64,000 nucleotides of DNA, taken from Cruorifilaria tuberocauda (taxonomy: Eukaryota > Nematoda > Chromadorea > Rhabditida > Onchocercidae). Below are positions 40,345 to 52,900 of this stretch, in pieces; within the stretch, counting starts at the first letter, position 1, and every line of letters begins with the position of its first letter. The notes beneath the pieces were generated by a model. The model saw nothing but the letters and a program-made list of their open reading frames with translations, was not told where the DNA came from and made no database searches. The DNA lies in assembly GCA_013365365.1 (NCBI GenBank), contig JABVXU010000002.1, positions 474,001 to 538,000 of the forward strand. The letters are read 5' to 3'. Both the position numbers and the translations under genes were made by a program.

Positions 40345-42435
40345 TCTTATTCATTATTTTATTGTGATATATATGAAATGTATGTTAGATAACTCAGTTA
40401 TTAATGAAAGAAATAATGGTATCTGTAAAATTTAGTTCTTACCATTTTTTTTATTTTCGGTGTATGTAAGCACTACATGGTGCTAAAAGCTCCATATTGA
40501 AATCAAAATCAACGTGAATATTTGCAAATTATTTCACAATTAATCAAAGGTCCTAATAGATGGAAAGCTGCGCAACAGTAATATTGGAAGAATTGATAGA
40601 TTTCAAAAGGATTAAAAAGCGGAAGTTTGCGGGGATTGAAGTCAATATTATTGACTAAGTTTCTTCACAAATCTGATCACTGCTAGGTGATGCTCGCTCA
40701 AACTCGGAACAAGTACAAGATTAAGAGTGTGGTTCCCTATCACTCCATTAGAAAAACAAAAAGAATTTGATGAAACTGGTAAATAATGATTTAAACATGA
40801 AAATTAGAGTAGTTCTGGGGACCAATGAAAAGCGACGATTGAGTGTTGAAATGGCAGTAATGTTTGTTTCAATAGATGCAAATAAAACCATTGGGAAACA
40901 TTTCTAGAAGGCGGAAGTGAATATTTGAACAAAATAGGTTCGAAACTGAGTAAGTGATAGATATGCTAATTACATGGAGGATGGAATTTGACAGTGGTTA
41001 TAGATTATAGGCAGAAGAAGGTCAAAGTGATTGGGATTGAACAAAGAAAGTGTTGAATGAACTGTATGTAGAGATTTCCTGGGTTAATTTGTAGGCGTGA
41101 TTCAGATTCATGAATTCGATGATAAGGTAGTAGTCTTAAATTCTTCAGCAGCGCCTAAGGTACAAGTCCCGAAGTGGCAAAGAACAAATAATCGTAGGAT
41201 AATATCAACAGTGAAAATTCGGTTCCAAAGTTTTGGAATAGTAGATAGGAATCCAGGAAAGAAGTGAGAGATGAGTTACAGGTTACCTATATGCGGTTAA
41301 TAATCGGTTATAAAAGTCAATCGATCAGGAAGATAAATGTAATTCAGAAAGTATATTAAATATTAGATATCAACGAACACTATTGAAATTTCTGATACAG
41401 CAAATGGATGATTTGAATCCAATTAGGATCACTCTATTAGTCGATCGATTTCCGACTTGTCCAATTAAAAACGCGCGCAGTTGTATTTCCTAGTCAAGTT
41501 ATTCATTTAATGCAATTCAAAAAATCTCTAACATTGTTAATAATTCAACGATAAGTAATAAAACTAAAAAAGGTCATATATTATGAAAGTTTGGCAACAA
41601 TTTTTGGAGCTATTTGGCGGCCATTCAGAAAAACAAGTTTAAATTCAAGTGACATCACAAGCAAGTATCTCTGTCATAAAAGAGATTAAATTTTTTGTGG
41701 GAAGGGAATGCTATAAAAATTAAGTCACTAATCTGTATAAACATTTCAACATACATTTTTTTCGTGTTCAGTTTTTCCAAGTAAGTATGCCAGTTAATCG
41801 ATTTATGCTATAAAGTTTTAATAATAGCTAGCAAGATTCATAATATTAAAGTCTGAATCCGACAACCGAATTATAAAATATATGAAGAATTAACTTTTTA
41901 CGCATTCCTGAAGTGATTTTAATGAAAATTAATGATAAAAACAATTGCAAAATACGAGGTCCGTTTTATTATTAAAGAAATAAAGAAAAACTTGGAGGAA
42001 CTAAAATTTCCTTTATTTTATACGAGCTATCTTTAGTTTCTTTCTTAACTAATACAAAATGGAAGTTTCGATTATATTCAGTGACTTAAGGATCCTTTCT
42101 GTTTCTAAGAATTGCATTTTTTTAATTTTTGAAATTTCTATTGAATTTTTTTAAAATTTCCTTCAATAAATGGATACAAAATAAGGGAAGTTCCGATAAG
42201 TAAATGACCAGTTATTCTGATTTTATTCAACTAACAATTAATACCAATCATTACTTGCATAGTATTTACTGAAATGTGTGCTGCGAGATTTCATGCAGCG
42301 ATCGGCAGTGATCTTGTATGAATACAATGAATTATAGTGACATTTACTACATCCTTTATAATTATGAAACACGATACAAATAAAAGCGTTGTGAAGACAG
42401 TAAAAAATCAAATGGTATGAATGTGAATAACTCAC
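40345..42435. other. Region downstream of cogc-4, possibly a decayed element
   Basis: About 40540-41480 has richer codon-like composition than typical intergenic DNA here, but every frame is broken by stops, for example around VVVLNSSAAPKVQVPKWQR at about 41127-41183. It may be a dead retroelement, but no diagnostic motif was recognised. The remainder is AT-rich. Confidence 0.3.
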
Positions 42436-42535
42436 GGAGTTGTTCATCGGATGATGCAAAGGTAGCTAATGATAAACATGAGAAGTATAGAGCTTGTGGC
42501 CCACGAATTTCGGAATAGTGTGAAGAGATAGAAAC
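42436..42535 (-). other. Exon-like island with strong splice sites, gene unknown
   Basis: On the minus strand, TTTTTACAG ends just before 42535 and a GTGAGT donor starts at 42435. The 100 nt between are open in the frame beginning VSISSHYSEIRGPQALYFSC and leave phase 1. A second frame, ending at a TGA beyond the donor, is hydrophobic. I do not recognise either product and found no neighbouring exon that joins in phase, so this could be a lone exon of a gene with long introns or a chance match. Confidence 0.3.
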
Positions 42536-42690
42536 CTGTAAAAATATAACATATATTCCATGTATCAATAGATTAACAAGATCTAATCAATATCAGCAGA
42601 ACAATTGATATTAATAGTGGAAAAGAGATGAATTTCGAGATTAAGTGTTAAGAAAAAGAACTCTAAATTTTAAAAGCGAGGAAAGGAGAA

Positions 42691-42880
42691 ATGATGAAAT
42701 CCTTTCTTCAAATTAACATTGCAAGCTAAATGTGTGCTCCTCTCTACAAACTCTGTCGCTGAAATCAAGAAGAAAACGAAGTATGATAAAATCTTTTGTT
42801 CTTTAAATAATATTATAAGTTAAAATTGTACGCCTCTGGTGTAATCTCAGAATAAAGTCCCAGGCTCAGAAGCATTTCTA
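42691..42880. repeat. Two diverged tandem units (~95 bp) next to the SL-like gene
   Basis: 42691-42780 and 42781-42880 share an order of short matching blocks (GATGA/AAATC, TTCTT, AAG-TAAA, TGTG/TGTA, CCTCT). The second unit also resembles 46071-46125. Divergence is high, and this is pattern reading rather than an alignment. Confidence 0.3.
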
Positions 42881-43033
42881 AGGATTTATTTCAAGGAGAG
42901 TGGTTGCTTAACGTAAAACTATTACCCTATCCCTTTGTCTTTTTGAATATCGTCTTTAATACTCGTTTGGATGTTGTTGAAATATTAATCTTAATGTTAT
43001 GTTATTGTATTCTATGAAATCTGAAGTAATAAA

Positions 43034-43140
43034 GGTTTAATTACCCAAGTTTTAGGTACACTTAAGCGTATCGCTTATCACAATTGCCTGACACAGAGCC
43101 AGCAGTTTTGGTTACGTACGAATAAAAGAGTAAGAAACTC
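43034..43140 (+). ncRNA. Candidate spliced-leader RNA gene, SL1 variant
   Basis: Bases 43034-43055 match the 22-nt nematode SL1 leader at 21 positions: the first 19 are GGTTTAATTACCCAAGTTT, then T where SL1 has G, then AG. The leader is followed directly by a GT donor (GTACAC), as in an SL RNA. TACC at 43042-43045 can pair with GGTA at 43055-43058 across the splice site, as in stem I. A perfect 5-bp hairpin AAGCG-TAT-CGCTT lies at 43064-43076. An Sm-like TTTTGG is at 43106-43111 (offset 73-78; about 68-73 in C. elegans SL1 RNA), and a short hairpin GAGT-AAGAA-ACTC ends at 43140, giving 107 nt, the usual SL RNA size. Stem I is weaker than in SL1 and the 3' hairpin has only 4 bp, so it may be a diverged or dead copy. 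No 5S rRNA gene was seen beside it. The 3' end is inferred. Confidence 0.6.
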
Positions 43141-46059
43141 AGTCTAGAAAGGAACAATCTAAATCTTGTGACGGTTATAGAAGATCGCCGACACCTTCGG
43201 TATACACTAACAAAGATTTCTTTTCTTGTTTTAAATTACAAATATAATAAAGAGAGGGAGAAAGAGCTAAGGCAAGCATTCCTAAGCAAAAGAGATATGT
43301 TTAATGAAATTATTAAATGAAACAATCCAATTAATGAGATCAGAAATGAATCATTCCGTGAACAAGTATTTATGGAAAAGACAAAGTTTCTTCATTTATT
43401 CCTTAATTCATTTATTTTCACATATAATTAATTTACAATAATTAAATATTCATATTCAGAATAAAGAGAATAACGGATATTATGTCATTCAGATCGAAAA
43501 TTATTTCTAAAGTAAACTGAAAGATTTGATAATATTTCTTTCTTTTCACTTCTATTCAACCATTACGAGGAAAATATTTTGGAGAGAAGAAAAATGATCG
43601 GTTTTATGGAAATATGTGTTAAAAAAGTTTTGAAAGGATTTTTGTTGTTTGTCAATTGACATTTTTTTGTTTAAAAAGGAAAAAATCTTCAAAAATATGT
43701 CGAATTATAGATTGAATTCCTTTTTTAATCATTATTATTCGATATAATATCAGAACGAGCATAATAAATTCGATATGTATTTTGCGGACCATTTCGAATA
43801 TTTTAAATGAATTATTTTGATTACTTGTCAATTTAAAACCTTCCATTTATATGCTATGAATTTAAATTTAACTTCAGTTGAAATTTTACAAGTTTATGTT
43901 AATTTAATAATAATAATATATATATATATATCCAAAATATAGCAGTAAATTTGTTAAAAAGTTGAATCCTTTCAGCTTCACTGCTCTTCTTCTAGCAAGT
44001 TTTTACCGAATGGTTTTCTAGCCTTCCCACTTCTGGAAATTATTTATCGAAGGAATTAAATTGAAACTGAAAGCTAAAAACATTTTTGTTTTCTAATATT
44101 TTATTAAAATTAAAATACGAAGTCTACCTATTTGTATTTTTCTTGCACATTTCGACTTCCTTGTTTTATCATTTATTGCATACAATGTAATCTATCCTTA
44201 TCAGCCGTATCAGTTTGAAATTCTACCTCAAAAGAAACATTTCATTTTGGTAGAAATGCTAGAAAATACTGAAGAAAATCTTTGTAAAGCACAGTACGGA
44301 AAGAATGTAAAAATATCAATGAAGCGTGTTATAAAATTTGAAGGCAAATATTTCCCAGTATTTCAAATTCAGTAATTAATGTCCCGAAAAAATAGAAAAC
44401 TTCAAATTTATAAATAAGAAATTAAAAAAATAAGCAGAAAATTTAAAGTTGTGAAGACAAAATTAAATAAAATTCAGTTTTTTAATCCAATTTTGATATT
44501 TTCTCTCAACTTTCTCGCCTTCAGTTAATTTCAAACCCCGAAGTTGCTGCGAGATAAATTAATTGAGAAACGATCAGTAAGAAAAAGCAACTGATAATGA
44601 AATGCAACGAAAACACGAAGTTAGAGTCACAATTTTCCTGGAAATTATTAAATTACTTTTACTAAGATTTTACTAAGATTTCAATAGATCAATTCAAAGC
44701 TCATTGATTGCATCTCTAATAAATTATTACATATGCACTTTAAAAGCATCAGCTTAGTAATTGAAATTTAAGATTAAAATAATAAAAGTAATTAAAATAG
44801 ATAGATTCTCTTTTGCAACTCTCTTTCAAATACAAGATGGCATAAACGATTGATAATTGTAAATGCCGTCTGAAATATCAGGCGCAAAGTGCACATTCCA
44901 AATGAATCCATAGACTACTTATTATTTGGCAAAAATAGAGCTGACAATAATAGATCGAAAATGGACAGTTGTTTCCTCCAATATATATGACATAATAAGT
45001 AGGATGGAAAAATTTTTTAACTCAAGAGATGAAAATTTTTGAAATTATTTGTTATATTCAAAGTCAATGCTTATGGATGAAATTAATTTTTCGATCGCTA
45101 CAAATCAGTTGGTTTGAAAAACTTGGAGGCACTGAAAAATGAAATCAATGGACTCATATCTCGAAACTTCAATCTAATATCTTAAAAAGACAAACATTGT
45201 CAATTGAAGAAAAGTATTTTCATCCGTTATTCTGCATATTCTGCCACCTAATAATCAATCTGTACACCGTTTAATTATATGGCAGAAATTTTACTTTACT
45301 GCTAAGGAGCTGTCCAAAGTCAGGGTTGCTTCCAACTTGCTGATAATTTCCATGCTTTTTAGTGTTTATAGTTTCATGTCATCAAATAATACTCGAATAT
45401 ACCAAAGGAAATGAGGTAAGAAAGATGATTACTGAAACGATGATCACTGGAAAAAGACAAATCGGTAGACGATAAAATCATTGAAACAAAAACCGTTGAT
45501 GCATTGCTGTCACTTACACAATTTACCAGGTTTACTGTCGAGAATGCAAACCAAGAGAAGTGAACTGATGATGGAGCGATGATTGATGTTGCTTTAATTT
45601 TTTTACTTTACTTTCATCGTATTTTTTTCCATTCCAGTTTGCTTATTTAATTTTTCAATTGCGATACAAAGAAATCATCATTTTTCCGAATTATTTTACA
45701 GTAATAAATAATTTATTAAAGTGAACGAAAAAATTAACTTGTTAATTCGATAATTCTTGATTTCTAATGCAGTAAAGATCCATTTTATCACCACTGAAAC
45801 ATTCGCTTCTTTTTTCTGATTAAACAGATCAGTCGGGTGGTTGAATTTTATTTTAAGCAAATTTTAAACAAATGAATTATTTCGGCAAAGCATTATTAAT
45901 ACAGTTCATTGTACTAGCTTAATTTATTTTATGTATGATCCAATTTATATATGCCATCCAACAATATATGTGAAAGTACAATTAATACAATTTGCTCATA
46001 AAACTGAAAGAGAAACGAAAAAAAATTCCAGTTCATGTTCCTACGTGTGAAATACTTAC
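43141..46059. other. AT-rich intergenic DNA, nothing supported
   Basis: Contains an AAT/AT microsatellite at 43906-43931 and no open frame with family or splice support. Confidence 0.5.
43906..43931. repeat. AAT/AT microsatellite
   Basis: Four AAT-type units run into seven or more AT units. Confidence 0.8.
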
Positions 46060-46118
46060 AGCATCGCTTTAAAATGTTGTTGCCCTCTCGGATTAGATCC
46101 CAGAATGAAGCCCGCATT
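46060..46118 (-). other. Exon-like island / copy of a dispersed ~50-bp motif
   Basis: On the minus strand the segment runs from a TGTCTAG acceptor (just above 46118) to a GTAAGT donor at 46059-46054. Two frames are open: one begins with an ATG (MRASFWDLIREGNN), the other reads NAGFILGSNPRGQQHFKAM. The same stretch resembles 42822-42880, so a repeat is as likely as an exon. Confidence 0.25.
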
Positions 46119-46416
46119 CTAGACAAGTCTTTTACATAGTGATAAAAACCTTAATTTCAATTCTATTCATTTTCAGTAACGTGGCAATTTACTTGCAACC
46201 AGCAACATTATTTATACACTTCTGGAATGATCAGTTTGGCAAAAAGTCGTTCGCTTCTGTTTTTTTGTATACCATCTATTAAACAGTTCGGAAACTATTT
46301 GTTAATGACGAAATGAGATAGAGAGTGTTTCAATAACAAAATGTCTAAAGTATTCAAAGATGAATTCTGTACTGCGTGCAATTAATCTTAAACGAAAAAT
46401 TAAATAAGTAATTCAT

Positions 46417-47699
46417 TTAACGTTTATCAGCTTTGAAAAACCGACGCATTCTGACGAAATTCTGAAAATGAGAAATTTAATTCAATTTTACTAAAAATAT
46501 TAGAAAGAAAGTAAAAATTTAATTTCAGTGATTTTATCTATTCTATCATATCTACTTTGTTGCACTTAAATTAATTCACTGCTTATAACAAACGAATTTC
46601 TAAAAAAATAAAGTAGCTTATGGAGTAATGCTATTAATTAGTATTGAGCTAAAATTGAAAAAAAAAGGCAAATTTTTTGTATTCCAATCATGAAGAGGTG
46701 ATGAAATGAAGGTAAAAAATATGAAATACACAAGAACGAACTATACCTCAGTTGTTGTTGTAAACCTAAGGCGTTTTCCGGCCGGGATAATCAATAAATC
46801 GCCAAATTCGCACAATATCCTTACCCAGTTACCGCAGTTATCTTCGACATCGTAGTATGCGGAACCTTCGATGATAAGTAGAGCTATTTCACTGCTTATT
46901 TCAGTTTCTTCAAATAGCTCTTCAATCTATATATTAAATATCAAATTCAAAGCAATATCTTGCCGGAGTTAGACTTATAACTATCAAAATTGTTTAATCA
47001 ATCAATTAGTTATGATAAGGTGAATTTGTTGTTTGGAAATGTAAATTAAAATTGAAAAACTGAAAATAATATGTCAAAAATTATTTGACTGAAATTTAAA
47101 TTTATGCGCGAAAATTTCACTGGAGCAAATCGCAAGAAAAGAGATATTTCATCCTGCTATCGAACAGATTTTCATATTAAAGATGATTTGCAGACCTTAT
47201 CTTCGAAGTCAGTTGTTGTTCGAGCATTTAACGTGTAGATGTCTTCTTTTGTTAATTTCCTTCCCTTTTTAAGTAAAGCAATTCGTTTTGACATTGATAC
47301 CTGATCTCTTGTATCAACCTTCAAAAAAATATTAATTCATCGAATCTCCTGGGAAATTAATTATTCATTTGCTTAAATCTTTTTACAAAGCTAGTTAATT
47401 TAAATCTTCTCAAAACAATTCAAAACTAATTAGAAATCATTATTAGTCTTAATTAAGCATTTCGCATAGTAAAAGTAATATTCATTCAATGAAATGCTAT
47501 AAGTTTAAATAAATGATAATAAATAAAGTATCTTTAGAAAATTATGAAAATGAAAACAAAAATTAAAAATTATCTTGAAATAAAGTGTCCCAGTTCGTTT
47601 CGTTAATTCATCGGGAGTGATTTTTTTAGGTGGAAATAAATGATGCGGTAATCGTGGATCACCGCATGGATATGGTTCCATATACCAAATTTGTACCAT
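46417..47699 (-). pseudogene. Acireductone dioxygenase (ARD/ADI1)-like, metal ligands lost and donor broken
   Basis: ARD is the metal-dependent cupin enzyme of the methionine salvage cycle. Exons: 47574-47699, 47196-47318, 46747-46926, 46417-46461, giving 157 aa if joined (human ADI1 is 179). Recognition: [19 protein letters not shown] at the N terminus (human MVQAWYMDDAPGDPRQPH), [25 protein letters not shown] and NFVRMRRFFKADKR at the C terminus. The ligand motif EEHLHLDDE of human ARD is EETEISSE here (residues 89-96), and the later ligand His (PAGIYHRF) is Leu136 (PAGKRLRF), so no His ligand remains. The first intron begins ATAATT where GTAATT is expected; without splicing the frame ends 22 codons on, after 64 aa. 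The tail also stops early. The other introns are canonical and the frame is otherwise intact, so a pseudoenzyme with an unusual donor is possible instead of a pseudogene. Confidence 0.75.
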
Positions 47700-48430
47700 T
47701 TCTACGCAAGTGGAACTTTATTTCTCACGTACGACCAATTCATAGTAAAATTTATGAAAGAACATGAGCAAAAAACGCGAAATAACAGTTTGCAGTAAAC
47801 AAAAATCTTCATTTTATCTCTCTTCTACAACAAAAAAGCTGTAAACATTTTCGATAAGTTACAAACAACTTCCGTTTCTATTTTAAATGTTCACCAAATT
47901 AAAGCACGTTCTATGTATTTACCAAATTTAAGTGATGAGGATTCGTTCACCAGCAAATTTCCGGGCATTATTCCCATGATTTGACCTTTAACAGATTACT
48001 TAATCATGTATGAGCATTTAATTAACTTCAAAATATAAATTTTGTTACTGATCATTATGCGAAATTTATTTCTCACTGGGTTGTTTAATTCTATGGAAAA
48101 GGGTAAATTTTTTCAAGTCTTACAACAAAGCAATGTCAACATTAAATGATTCCAAATCTTCATCTGCAATATTATGAAATCTAATTCAATGCTTGGAAAA
48201 GTAAACAAAGAAAAAATATGTCTATGAGTCCACAATGCACATTGATAAAGACAAAACATCTTCATAAGCTAATTTTACTATTCGTTATTTCAATTAAGGA
48301 AAAGAGAGGTATATGAAATCATCTAAAGCATCCAAATTTTACCATAGTATTATTTGAAATGGTCATCTGTAATGGTCAATTTCAGTGAGTTAACTTTTCA
48401 TTTTCACAACAGAGTAGTGGAATAAATTAT

Positions 48431-48492
48431 CTATCCTATTACTATAATATTCATTTTCAGTTAATCTATTATTATAATATTCATTTTTCAAG
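48431..48492. repeat. Tandem direct repeat, ~31 bp x2
   Basis: Two adjacent copies share CTATT-A-TATAATATTCATTTT with few differences. Confidence 0.6.
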
Positions 48493-48850
48493 TATGAACT
48501 TGATGAAGTTTAACCGTCGCATAGAGTGAATTATTGCGAAAAAAATTTCGGTATTTCATATCTCTGAATAGAGGTTCACATTTGATTCGCAGATTAAATA
48601 ACAAATAGAATTAAATTTAAAACGTAACATTCAAAAAGTAACAGATATAAATTTGCGCTTTGAAAATTCGCTGTAATCTTTTTTTAGAGCGCTTTTGACT
48701 TAAATCTATCCGTAAAGGAAATATTTAGCGAAAAATGAAATAAAATAATAAGGATAACAAAAAGAATACCTTCTATATGTTATCAAAGAAATGAAGAAAT
48801 CGGGTTTGCTAACATAAACAAATAGTGCTGAGTATAGTACTTCAAATAAG

Positions 48851-48900
48851 ACAGAGAGAAAGGAGGAGGGAGAGAAAGAGAGAGGGAGAGAAGAGAAGTG
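48851..48900. repeat. GA-rich purine tract
   Basis: About 50 nt of nearly pure A/G on the plus strand. Confidence 0.7.
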
Positions 48901-49951
48901 GAAATTTCAGGAACAGTAATTGAGCAATTGGTTCTTGTAAAATTATCGTTACCATTCTTCAGTTTAATTTTTACTGCCAATATTTGTATCTAAATGCTTC
49001 AATCAGCTGTTCGCGTAGACAAGAGAATCGCATATATATTGTTTTGGAGCCGGAATGAGAAAAACCGGTTTGATTGGGTGGCGGTTGAACGAATGATAAA
49101 TTAAATTCACTAATTCTTCTCCAGTTCAGCATTTATGATCCAAGTGCTACTAAAGACGCAGTTTGAAAGATTATAAGTTTCTGTTTTGAAATGAAATAAT
49201 GCATTACCAAAAATTTCTTATTTTTATCTGTATTATATATAATTTCTGTACTGAAATTAACATTGAAGTGATCTTATAAATCCAAACTTATCGGAACTGT
49301 TAATTTGGATTAAAATTTAAAAATATTTCCTTCCCTCTTATGCCTATGAATAAATAAATGGAAAACGAAAATGATGTCATATTAATTAAATGAAACTTAT
49401 TTTTGGCGATTTTGTGAGAAGTCATTATTAGCTAAACTTTATGCCAAACTTGAACGAACTTGAATTAAACTTAGCCAACGGTGGTACTCGAGTCCATTAC
49501 TGCATTTTAATGAATCCAATTTGTATTCATGCAATAATTACACCTAAGCAAGCCCACTTAATCATCATTTGCATTACTCGTTTTTAGATTCTATTTTTAC
49601 CTTCGTTTCATTTTTTTATTTCACAAAAGTTCAGGAGCGAAAGAAATGTAAAATTAATACTATTGTTCTATGACAATGGTATCAGAAGACTATAAAAATT
49701 CTGCATTTAACATGGAATAACGATAAGGAATGATGATATCAATTACATCATTTACTTATTTCATGACAGAATTATTTTTGACCATATTCCAAAAAGCTGC
49801 AAAATTTTCTTGCCTCATCGCGATTACATGAATTTTTTAGCAAAGAAAGCAATACTTGAAAATATGAAATTTGAATTTTAGATCGGCTTATACCGGTAGT
49901 CTGCCTTATTTCTCAGTTTTATGCATTAGTTTTTGAAAATATCATTTTCTT

Positions 49952-49992
49952 ATCATTTAATCATTTAATCATGATTATTTAATTATTTAATT
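49952..49992. repeat. ATTTAATC-type short tandem repeat
   Basis: Several imperfect copies of ATTTAATC / ATTTAATT follow one another. Confidence 0.5.
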
Positions 49993-52900
49993 CGGTCAAG
50001 TTTAAAATGATGACAATTAGATTATATAACTAATCAATGTATCGTTTCACAATCAAATCATTGATTTTTATCGAATTTGAAACATATTAAGGTAATAGCT
50101 GCAATAATGATGACAAATATGATGAATGTTTCCGTGGAATGATAGCGTATCGCGGGGAAGTGATCGTTGGTCCATCATGAAAGTATTAATTATGCTAGTA
50201 ATTGGACACCATATCATATGAGATATACAAAAAATATTTCTTATCTGTAAATTGCTTTAAAATTGACTCATTGTTAATGTCTTCAGTCTCATAATCCAAT
50301 CTGCTGTTTTAGCTCCGTTAAATTTGAAAATAAAAGCACATTAATATATGGGCCAATCGTTTGCTGATAAAAATATACGTGATGCACTAAAAAGAATTTT
50401 AATATGACGTCGGTGATGGAATCAGAAATATAAAAGTGAAGCTGAAACTTTTTTCTTTTGACTTACAATAATTCTCTTCAAATTTTTGATAAATTTCGAA
50501 AAAGAACATGAAAAAAGATCCGACACAAACAGTGGATCCGAAACAGAATTAAATCAAAAATATAACGGTGGGATCAGCATTTTTGTATAAAATATTATTG
50601 ATTATGGCAAGAATTTGATAGTACTGATAGCAGCATCACAAAGGTATCATTAAATTCCAGATATAATTCCAGTTCACAGAGAATTCTGGATAGAAATGCC
50701 TGCAATTGAGAGAATCGAGAAAGTTTGATTTGACGCAACAGCTCCATCATTCAGAAAGCATCAATATGATCTGAATTATGACACCTCACTATTAAATAAT
50801 TACGTTATCGAAATCAACTACTATTAGGAACTTCTTTTTTCGAAAATATATTATTTTTCGCCGCGCTGAAGTCAGTTCCTTTATTCTGTTCATGAAAAAT
50901 GAGTTTATAAATAGAGAAAAATTGCTTTTCAAAACTCTAAATTAGTAAGATCAAATCGCAAGTAAATTTTCTTGAATTATTTACTACCAAAAAATAATTA
51001 TTAAAATAGATCAAGTAAAAGCGAAAAGATCAGTTGGTGCAAATGCGAATACAAATGAAACACTTAGAATTTTCGAATCTCCAATATATCCATACATCCA
51101 TTTGCGATTGACTACACAAACACGAACGATTCCGTAGCAAATCCAAATGAATGCAAGAGAAAATTTTATTAGATATCTTTAATTAAAATTTTGTAATTTA
51201 GAATTCATTCTTCATACACTAAAATTATTTTCATATAAAATTGTGCTAGAATTTGATGAAATCTAATTTCTGGAAAAATATTTATTATAAAAATTTTAAC
51301 CTAGTATCTTCCAATCACTAAATAATAAATAATAACTATATGGTTATTACAATCATTATCAAATAATTTTATATAAATAAGAAATAAATTTTCATTTTTA
51401 TAACTCCAATTTATTCTCTCAAACTTTCTCTAAGCTAACACTTATCATTGAGAACAGTTGGAGAAATGGGAACATGACCAGAAAGGTGGCCAAATTCTGT
51501 AAGAATCATCATCTATTGGAAATTAAAAATGAATCAGAACAAGAACATATTAAAGTATAAGTAATGCTGACAAAAACAACGAGTAGTGAAATAATATGTG
51601 TTGATGAATTAATTGCTCGAAACGATCATTTACAGTTGAAAATGATAAAGATTTTATTATTGCATTTGATATAATTTACAGATATAATATTGAGAAGAAA
51701 ATATTGCAAAATTAGGAGATGCAAATCAAATTTTTTAACTAACTGTTTGAATTTACACATGCTCTTCGTGTGATGCTAATAAGATGAATTACTTGTTACT
51801 TCAACAAAATTCCATTGGTAATTTTCGAAAAATATGAATTCGTATGAATGTTGGCAGTACTATAGCATTTCAATGAGATTATTGTGTAAAAAAAAATAAT
51901 TAAAACTAGAACAAGTGATAAGAATTGTCGATAATGAAACTTGAAAGAAGAATCTAAACAAAATGAAAAATTAATAGCAATAATATGGTTTCCCACGAAA
52001 CATAAAGGTTTCATAAATCAGATAGGTGATGAATATGTGTAATTAATAAGTGCAATTGCAAATCAATACTATTCTACAAGATAATTCCCATGAATCTCTT
52101 ATTGATTTAACAAGTTAACTCTGATTTGATTGGTAATAAATAACAAAACAAAATTTCAACATATTAAATTACCGTGAATATAGGAAATAAATAATATACC
52201 CTGAAAAGATCAATTAAATTCAAAGCTCGTTCTTGTATTTCTCGACCTTTCTGTTATTTCTCGATCGGCCGTTGCAAGGGATACTAGAAAGTTTCGAATT
52301 TTAGAGATATAAAAAAATGGATACAAAAGATATTTAACAAGATAATAAATTAATTGACGAAAATAATCATACATTAATAAATGACGGGACCCTCATTTAA
52401 TGGACATGGAAAACCATTCAGGGAGAAATGCAATGGTAATTCCTTGGTAGTAGCTGAAAAATTATTTATAATTCCAAACAAAAAGAAAATTTTTAATAAA
52501 TTTTATGTTCAAGGTAAAAAAAAATTATCGATGATTCTAAAATAAAATACCTTATCTTTTTTTATAGCATTCAAAAATATTTAATCATCATATTTCCAAA
52601 TCATATTTTGAATTTTGTTGAAATATTTCATTATTCAGCTAACCTATTCAATGACTAAAATCTATTGCATTAATGCAAAATTTATATGCAGTAATTTATT
52701 TCATAATAATTTATTTACTAGAATAAATGATTTCCTCATAAAACAAAATAGCAATACGATTGAATAACTGACAGAGATCAGATCGCAGAATACGTACCAT
52801 AACTATCGCTTCAGTTCTTCTTATGTACAAGCTCAATGAATACATTAATTGGTAGTTGCAGAACGCACTTATACCATCTTAATAGATTATCCAAATGATT

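Noticed and set aside
48783..48980. 65-codon minus-strand open frame rich in Ser, Leu and Pro
   Set aside because: It is created by the GA-rich tract on the opposite strand.
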